From an uncultured Clostridia bacterium (GTDB taxonomy: Bacteria; Bacillota; Clostridia; TANB77; CAG-508): 10,773 nucleotides of DNA. Shown in pieces: positions 7,153 through 10,773 of the stretch. Within the stretch, counting starts at the first letter, position 1; each line of letters opens with the position of its first letter. The notes under the pieces are model-generated. The model searched no databases. It worked only from the letters and a program-made list of their open reading frames with translations, and was not told where the DNA came from. The position numbers and the translations under genes were made by a program. The stretch lies in the NCBI GenBank assembly GCA_947632525.1, contig CANRPQ010000038.1, positions 1 to 10,773 on the forward strand. Direction: 5' to 3'.

Positions 7153-7180
7153 TTTATATATAATACAATAAACTGTTCAA
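7153..7180 (-). promoter_or_regulatory. Probable sigma-A promoter of the long leftward operon
   Basis: On the minus strand TTGAAC (7175-7180), a 16-base spacer and TATAAA (7153-7158) lie about 50 bases upstream of the first gene and just downstream of the terminator at 7221-7245. It is the best promoter candidate in the only gap where one is expected. Confidence 0.45.
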
Positions 7181-7220
7181 AATAGCAAGAAAAAAACAAG
7201 ATTTTTTTATAAAAGTTTAA

Positions 7221-7245
7221 AGGTGCTTATATAATATAAGCACCT
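7221..7245 (-). terminator. Intrinsic terminator of the glucosaminidase gene
   Basis: AGGTGCTTATA (7221-7231) and TATAAGCACCT (7235-7245) form a perfect 11-bp stem with a 3-base loop. On the minus strand the stem is followed by TTAAACTTTTAT, a modest U-rich tail. It lies 21 bases after the stop codon at 7266 and separates that gene from the operon to the left. Confidence 0.65.
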
Positions 7246-7265
7246 CTAAGCATAATATTAAAAAA

Positions 7266-8531
7266 TTATAATTTATTATATAAATATTTCATCCAGCTAT
7301 ATACACCGTTTGCCCAATTTTTATCTGTGGCATATCTTACATTTACACCAGATAGAGTTGGTCCATTGTAATAAGTACCAGATGCTTTATTTCCATCATA
7401 AATTTTAGTTCCTGCTGGATTTAAATAATATTTTACAAATACTCTTCCTAATAAATCGATACTTTCTGAATAATTTGAAAATTGGTAAGCACTATTATAT
7501 GGATTTCTATCATATGCACCATATCCAAATAAATTATTTTTTTGCAGAGCAATAGTAGATGTTCCCCACGCACTTTCATGTATTGCTACTGAAGCTAAAA
7601 ATACACCATTTATTTTATATTGTTTTTCTGCATAGTAAAAATATTGTGCATTATTTTCAAAAATTTTATTTTTGTCTTTTGATTCATTTTTAAAAATTTT
7701 TTTAAATTGTTCTAATGATAATCCACTTGGCTCATTTAAATTCATATTAAAGCTTAATTTTCCTAGTAATTGTTGTTTTGTATATTTATTTTCACCATTA
7801 CTCTCTTCTTTTGAACTATTTGGGCTTAAATATGTAAAACATTCTGCTTTTGACCAACCTACATAACTTTTATATTGAACCTTATACCACTTTTCCTTTT
7901 TTTGCAGTAGTTTTACTTGTTCATCTTTATTTAAGGAAATTAGTTTATTAGCATTATCTTTTGGCTCAATTCTTATTGCTACTATGCTAGCCGTAACGTA
8001 TAGTGTATCTCCCACTTTTATTTGATAGTTGCTAGTATATGGGCCTGTTCCAATTTCAACTAATTTATTAATAGAAGATTTTGTAACTTTACTTCCTACA
8101 GATTCTTCTTTTATTAAATCTTCACCCTCATATATCTTTTTAGTATATACCTCTTGCTTACCTACTACTCCCTCTTGCAACACTTTTAACATTCCTTTAG
8201 GTAAATCTGGATTTTCTACGTATTTCGTAGTATATTCTATATCTAATTCTTCTTTTGTAATTTCTTCTTTTCTTAATTTCTTGTTATTTTGTTCTATAAT
8301 TGAATTAAAATTAATATCTTCTGTTTGCATTACTTTATAATTGGAACTTTGATAATTGTCTATTTTTTCTGTATTGCTTATATCTGCATATGTAGATGCA
8401 TAGCTTGTTTCCTTAAATTTTTCTGTAAATAAAATATATGAAATATAAATTATTGCTGTAATTGATAATATAACTACTACAGCAACAACATAGTCTACAA
8501 TTCCTTTCTTTTCTTTAGTTTGTTTTTTCAT
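7266..8531 (-). CDS. Membrane-anchored G5-SH3-glucosaminidase (peptidoglycan hydrolase)
   Basis: This 421-residue cell-surface enzyme is expected to cleave the glycan backbone of peptidoglycan. It has a short Lys-rich cytoplasmic start, one membrane helix (about 13-35), a spacer, a G5-type domain (about 92-162: a TTKYVENPDLPKG strand, GVVGKQEVYTKKIYEG, then EIGTGP), a bacterial SH3 domain (about 178-230: LYVTASIVAIRIEP, KKEKWYKVQY, YVGWSKAECF) and a C-terminal LytG/GH73-type glucosaminidase domain (about 265-421). The catalytic Glu is expected at E319 in SVAIHESAWGTS, followed by KNNLFGYGAYD and a YATDKNWANGV end. G5 and SH3 domains serve for binding to the wall or its glycans. The frame could begin at a GTG at 8540, but that lies in the ribosome site CTAGGTGA; the ATG at 8531 is preferred. 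It is a single-gene unit with its own promoter and terminator. Confidence 0.9.
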   Translation of the reverse strand: MKKQTKEKKGIVDYVVAVVVILSITAIIYISYILFTEKFKETSYASTYADISNTEKIDNYQSSNYKVMQTEDINFNSIIEQNNKKLRKEEITKEELDIEYTTKYVENPDLPKGMLKVLQEGVVGKQEVYTKKIYEGEDLIKEESVGSKVTKSSINKLVEIGTGPYTSNYQIKVGDTLYVTASIVAIRIEPKDNANKLISLNKDEQVKLLQKKEKWYKVQYKSYVGWSKAECFTYLSPNSSKEESNGENKYTKQQLLGKLSFNMNLNEPSGLSLEQFKKIFKNESKDKNKIFENNAQYFYYAEKQYKINGVFLASVAIHESAWGTSTIALQKNNLFGYGAYDRNPYNSAYQFSNYSESIDLLGRVFVKYYLNPAGTKIYDGNKASGTYYNGPTLSGVNVRYATDKNWANGVYSWMKYLYNKL

Positions 8532-8548
8532 TTTTTTCACCTAGTATT

Positions 8549-8577
8549 ATTGTACTAATATTGTCGCTTTTTGTCAA
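8549..8577 (-). promoter_or_regulatory. Near-consensus sigma-A promoter of the glucosaminidase gene
   Basis: On the minus strand TTGACA (8572-8577, perfect -35), a 17-base spacer and TACAAT (8549-8554) precede the gene. Transcription should begin near 8542, only about 11 bases before the ATG at 8531, so the leader holds little more than the ribosome site. This also argues against the GTG start at 8540. Confidence 0.85.
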
Positions 8578-8638
8578 TTTCATTTTTTGGTAAAAAGGCA
8601 ATATTTTTACATTTTTAAGAAAATTAAGGGTCAGAATG

Positions 8639-8668
8639 TTGAAAAAAGTATAAAATATATTATATAAT
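8639..8668 (+). promoter_or_regulatory. Probable sigma-A promoter of the guanylate-kinase-like gene
   Basis: TTGAAA (8639-8644), an 18-base spacer and a perfect TATAAT (8663-8668) face right, divergent from the glucosaminidase promoter. The leader would be about 130 bases. Other TATAAT-like sequences at 8705-8710 and 8718-8723 lack a good -35 at the right distance. Confidence 0.45.
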
Positions 8669-8698
8669 CTGTTAAGTTGAAAATAAATGGAATAATTT

Positions 8699-8725
8699 AA
8701 ATTATATAATAGCAATATATAATTT
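8699..8725. repeat. Perfect 10-bp inverted repeat in the kinase leader
   Basis: AAATTATATA (8699-8708) and TATATAATTT (8716-8725) are exact inverted copies with a 7-base loop, ATAGCAA. No U-run follows, so it is not a terminator. It could be an operator or a leader hairpin, or chance in very AT-rich DNA. Confidence 0.4.
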
Positions 8726-8807
8726 CATTGAGATTTAACTTTGTTAACTAAAATAATATCATGAATTTAAAACTTGTGAATAGTAAAAAAATTATTGGAG
8801 GTAAACT

Positions 8808-9356
8808 ATGTTATTAGCATTAGTTGGTGTTACAGGTGTAGGAAAATCTTTTTTTTCGGATAAAATTTCTAATAATTTTAATTTTAAAAAGGTTAATACA
8901 ATTAGAACTAGGGCTCCTAGAAAAGGAGAAAATCCAAAATATTTCATGACAGAAAATGAACTTGATAAAATGTATGATGAAGGAAAAATTGCCTATAAAT
9001 TTAGAGTATTTGGTGGAGAATATGGGTATTTAAAAGAAGAAATTTTTTCTAATGATAATATGGTATTTGAAATGCATTATACTATGATTTATGATTGGAA
9101 AAAAATTAAGCCTGATATTAAGACTATTTATATAATGCCAACTGATTTAGAGATGGCAAAACAACAAGCAAGAAACAGGAATTTACCTAAAGAAGAAGAA
9201 AATGAAAGAATAAATGAAATTGATGAGCATTATAATAGGATAACAACAGATGAAAATTTACGAAATCAATTTGATTATATCTTTTATAACAATTATGATG
9301 AAGAATCTTTACAAAAACTTTTAGATTTAGTATCTGAAATTTTAAAACAAGAATAA
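8808..9356 (+). CDS. Guanylate-kinase-like P-loop nucleotide kinase
   Basis: This 182-residue cytoplasmic protein is predicted to move a phosphate from ATP to a nucleoside monophosphate or a similar acceptor. It has a clean Walker A, GVTGVGKS (7-14), right at the N-terminus. TIRTRAPRKGE (31-41) corresponds to the guanylate kinase TTRxPRPGE phosphate-binding loop. FRVFGGEYGYLKEEI (65-79) corresponds to the GNYYGTPK acceptor region, with a Tyr at 72 and 74. A lid-like QQARNRNLPKEEE stretch (119-131) and a C-terminal helix follow. It is shorter than standard Gmk (about 200 residues) and lacks the canonical IEWA sequence before the acceptor loop, so it may be a second, divergent member rather than the essential Gmk; the acceptor is uncertain. 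The ATG at 8808 has GGAGG eight bases upstream. It is alone on the plus strand with a strong terminator behind it. Confidence 0.85.
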   Translation: MLLALVGVTGVGKSFFSDKISNNFNFKKVNTIRTRAPRKGENPKYFMTENELDKMYDEGKIAYKFRVFGGEYGYLKEEIFSNDNMVFEMHYTMIYDWKKIKPDIKTIYIMPTDLEMAKQQARNRNLPKEEENERINEIDEHYNRITTDENLRNQFDYIFYNNYDEESLQKLLDLVSEILKQE

Positions 9357-9372
9357 ATAGTAATATTATCAG

Positions 9373-9410
9373 CAAAAAGGATTTCTTAAAATAGAAATCC
9401 TTTTTGTTTT
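9373..9410 (+). terminator. Strong intrinsic terminator after the guanylate-kinase-like gene
   Basis: CAAAAAGGATTTCT (9373-9386) and AGAAATCCTTTTTG (9393-9406) form a perfect 14-bp stem with a 6-base loop, followed by TTTT (9407-9410). The arms carry A and T runs, so it could also serve transcripts coming from dinD on the other strand. Confidence 0.88.
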
Positions 9411-9607
9411 GTATTGGTACTATTGATGTAGCTATTTACAACTTTTGGTTCTCATAATGATTAATACAACTATTTGCTAAAGTACATCATATTCTTAAAA
9501 AATTTTATTATCTTATAAATACAACATATATAAAAATGTTTGATTTTTTTATTTGTGGTAATTTTAGAAATAGTTAATTTAAATTTTATTTTTGTTTTAA
9601 AGTCTTT
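9411..9607. other. Intergenic stretch between convergent genes
   Basis: About 200 AT-rich bases lie between the kinase terminator and the dinD stop codon. I see no open frame with a ribosome site, no RNA gene and no clear second hairpin. dinD therefore has no obvious terminator of its own other than the possibly bidirectional one at 9373-9406. Confidence 0.6.
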
Positions 9608-10426
9608 TTATTTTCTTTCTCTAATTGTCTTAAGCTTTTTTGAGGAGTAGGCAAATCTTCTGGCATAGTTCCGTCCAGCTTGCTTAATTGCTTTTCTAAC
9701 TATTTTTCCGATTTTATTATGAGTATCACAAGCTTTCTTTTCAGTATCAATTTTATCCCTTTTCAATCTTGATTCAGTTTGTGTAATACGAAATAAATTA
9801 GCTGCAAGTTCTTCACTCCCCATATTATCTAAAATATCTTCTCTGTATCTTAATCCCTTTCTTTTAGCAATATCATCAGCTGTTTCGCCATTATATAGTC
9901 CTTTATAACCTGCATTATGGAACTTGTCAAAATTTTTTACTCCTGCCTTTTTTGCAGTTTGATTAAGTGAATAGTTTCCTTTTCTTGTTAAATCTCTTTG
10001 ATAAAATCTCTTTTCATCTTCTGTTAGCATAGTATATTCTTTTTCTGTAATTTCTTGCTTTCTAGTTTGAACTGCAAAATATGTTTGAGCTAAAGCAATC
10101 ACCTTTTTTCTACTATCTCCATTTTGTGCTATTAAATAACAAGCATAACGAGTTAGTTTATAGTCTTTAATTTCAATCTCAGCATTATTAGCACGTTTTG
10201 ACAACTTCCTGACATCAGGAAAATGTTCAAATACACTAATACCACTATTTTCACATGCATCTTTAGCTTTATTGATTACTTTTTCAAAATTTTCCCACTT
10301 ATTATATTCTAAAATTTTCATAAGTTCTCTGGCATACCAGAATTCAACACCATTTTCGTCAATATGCTTAATATCTTCAAAGGATTTACTAGTTTTATCA
10401 ATTTCTTTCAATAATATCATCTCCAT
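9608..10426 (-). CDS. dinD: DNA damage-inducible protein D (DinD)
   Basis: DinD is an SOS-induced protein; the E. coli member (about 274 residues) has been reported to act on RecA filaments. This 272-residue product is full length. An N-terminal BRO-N/antirepressor-like region carries HIDENGVEFWYARELMKILE (21-40), then W44, VFEHFPDVRKL (65-75), and DYKLTRYACYLIAQNGD (88-104) with IALAQTYFAVQTR (110-122). The C-terminal half carries KGLRYREDILDNMGSEELAA (190-209), NLFRITQTESRLKR (210-223) and KIGKIVRKAIKQAG (238-251), the usual DinD end. The ATG at 10426 has only a weak GAG-type ribosome site; an ATG two codons in (10420) is also possible. The gene stands alone with a promoter that carries a LexA-like palindrome, which agrees with SOS control. 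DinD genes are sporadic among bacteria and often move laterally. Confidence 0.92.
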   Translation of the reverse strand: MEMILLKEIDKTSKSFEDIKHIDENGVEFWYARELMKILEYNKWENFEKVINKAKDACENSGISVFEHFPDVRKLSKRANNAEIEIKDYKLTRYACYLIAQNGDSRKKVIALAQTYFAVQTRKQEITEKEYTMLTEDEKRFYQRDLTRKGNYSLNQTAKKAGVKNFDKFHNAGYKGLYNGETADDIAKRKGLRYREDILDNMGSEELAANLFRITQTESRLKRDKIDTEKKACDTHNKIGKIVRKAIKQAGRNYARRFAYSSKKLKTIRERK

Positions 10427-10459
10427 TTCTCAATATATTATTTTAACTATTCAGATATT

Positions 10460-10488
10460 ATTATAGAACAATTGTTTGATAAAGTCAA
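10460..10488 (-). promoter_or_regulatory. Near-consensus sigma-A promoter of dinD
   Basis: On the minus strand TTGACT (10483-10488), a 17-base spacer and a perfect TATAAT (10460-10465) lie about 35 bases upstream of the start codon. This is one of the two best promoters in the window. Confidence 0.88.
10466..10477. promoter_or_regulatory. Probable LexA (SOS) box in the dinD promoter
   Basis: GAACAATTGTTT contains the perfect 10-bp palindrome AACAATTGTT and fits the Gram-positive GAAC-N4-GTTC-type LexA site with one mismatch at the last base. It lies entirely within the promoter spacer and touches the -10 box, so bound LexA would block RNA polymerase. Confidence 0.75.
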
Positions 10489-10773
10489 TCATTTTTTCTT
10501 ATTTTTTTAATTTTTGTGCAAAATATTGCTTTTAAATATGCATTTAATAGTACAAATTGCATTTACTTTACAGAATTGCATTTAACTTTTCACTTGACGA
10601 TTTTTATGGTTTTGCCACACGAAATGATAGTTAATCAAATAAAGAATATTCTCCTTTTACTGATGAGAAACATAGCATTATAGAATTATTTTAATCATAT
10701 TAGCATAAATAATATGTGGGAAAAATGAAATAAAAAAATAGACAAAAGAAGCACCAACTGGTATGATGTTTTT
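10489..10773. other. Non-coding right end with 19-base-spaced repeats, possible mobile-element remnant
   Basis: No open frame with a ribosome site and family resemblance is seen on either strand; the longest plus-strand frame from ATG is 25 codons (from 10606) and has no ribosome site. The stretch holds the TGCATTTA repeats described separately, a 7-bp inverted repeat CATATTA/TAATATG (10696-10702 and 10710-10716), and an ACCAACTGGT palindrome close to the window end. It may be the decayed edge of an insertion element that continues to the right. Confidence 0.4.
10539..10584 (+). repeat. Three TGCATTTA direct repeats at exact 19-base spacing
   Basis: TGCATTTA occurs at 10539-10546, 10558-10565 and 10577-10584, each start 19 bases from the last. 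The second and third copies share the longer core ATTGCATTTA. Exact spacing over three copies suggests a protein-binding array, such as transposase sites in an insertion-sequence end or a regulator binding on nearly one helical face. Confidence 0.6.

Noticed and set aside
8515..8715. Minus-strand frame of 66 codons overlapping the glucosaminidase start
   Set aside because: It covers two divergent promoters, has AT-driven composition (Leu, Phe, Tyr, Asn) and no ribosome site.
10606..10683. 25-codon plus-strand frame beginning MVLPHEMIVNQ
   Set aside because: No ribosome site, no recognisable family and very short; it may be part of a decayed element but cannot be called a gene.
1..10773. CRISPR arrays, tRNA or rRNA genes, riboswitches
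   Set aside because: No regularly spaced long repeats, no cloverleaf-like or conserved rRNA stretches and no familiar riboswitch core were seen; the only periodic repeat is the three-copy 19-base array near the right end, too short for CRISPR.

Overview
The window is very AT-rich throughout. It carries ireB, ruvX and a DUF1292 (YrzB-type) gene in the order typical of Bacillota, strong AGGAGG-type ribosome binding sites, sigma-A-type promoters, a G5/SH3/glucosaminidase wall hydrolase and a LexA-like box. This points to a low-GC Gram-positive bacterium, most likely an (uncultured) member of the Clostridia. The species cannot be named from the sequence alone.

Layout, left to right. Positions 1-485 (minus) hold a Maf-family nucleotide pyrophosphatase whose reading frame is broken at an A4 run; it runs off the left edge. 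Positions 619-1134 (minus) hold a small HAD-family hydrolase. Positions 1214-1687 (minus) hold an unrecognised four-helix membrane protein with its own extended -10 promoter. A perfect hairpin terminator (1812-1845) closes the next, long leftward transcription unit, which begins near 7180.

That unit reads, in order of transcription: a small exported two-helix protein with VirB2/TrbC-like topology (7103-6702); an 827-residue protein with a receiver-like N-terminus, a disordered middle with two AT-hooks and a ParA/MinD/TadZ-like C-terminus that lacks the Walker lysines (6696-4213); a membrane-anchored GAF plus degenerate GGDEF protein (4176-3019); IreB (3008-2754); RuvX (2738-2316); and a DUF1292 protein (2192-1866). 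The gaps are 5, 36, 10, 15 and 123 bases. The last three genes are the widely conserved trio usually found behind alaS. The first three are not normal partners and are the most interesting part of the window: they look like a membrane-associated system built from degenerate signalling and partitioning modules.

Upstream lies an independent leftward gene for a membrane-anchored G5-SH3-glucosaminidase (8531-7266) with a near-consensus promoter and its own terminator. Divergent from it is a rightward guanylate-kinase-like P-loop kinase (8808-9356) ending in a strong terminator. The right end holds a complete dinD homologue (10426-9608, minus) with a near-perfect promoter whose 17-base spacer contains a LexA-type palindrome. 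The last 280 bases hold no convincing gene, but contain three TGCATTTA repeats spaced exactly 19 bases apart that could be a mobile-element end.

Several of the longest open frames begin at TTG or GTG codons that lie in or next to ribosome binding sites. ATG starts a few codons further in were chosen for RuvX, the ParA-like protein, the exported small protein and the glucosaminidase. The TTG start of the GAF/GGDEF protein is kept because it has a clear ribosome binding site and no nearby ATG.
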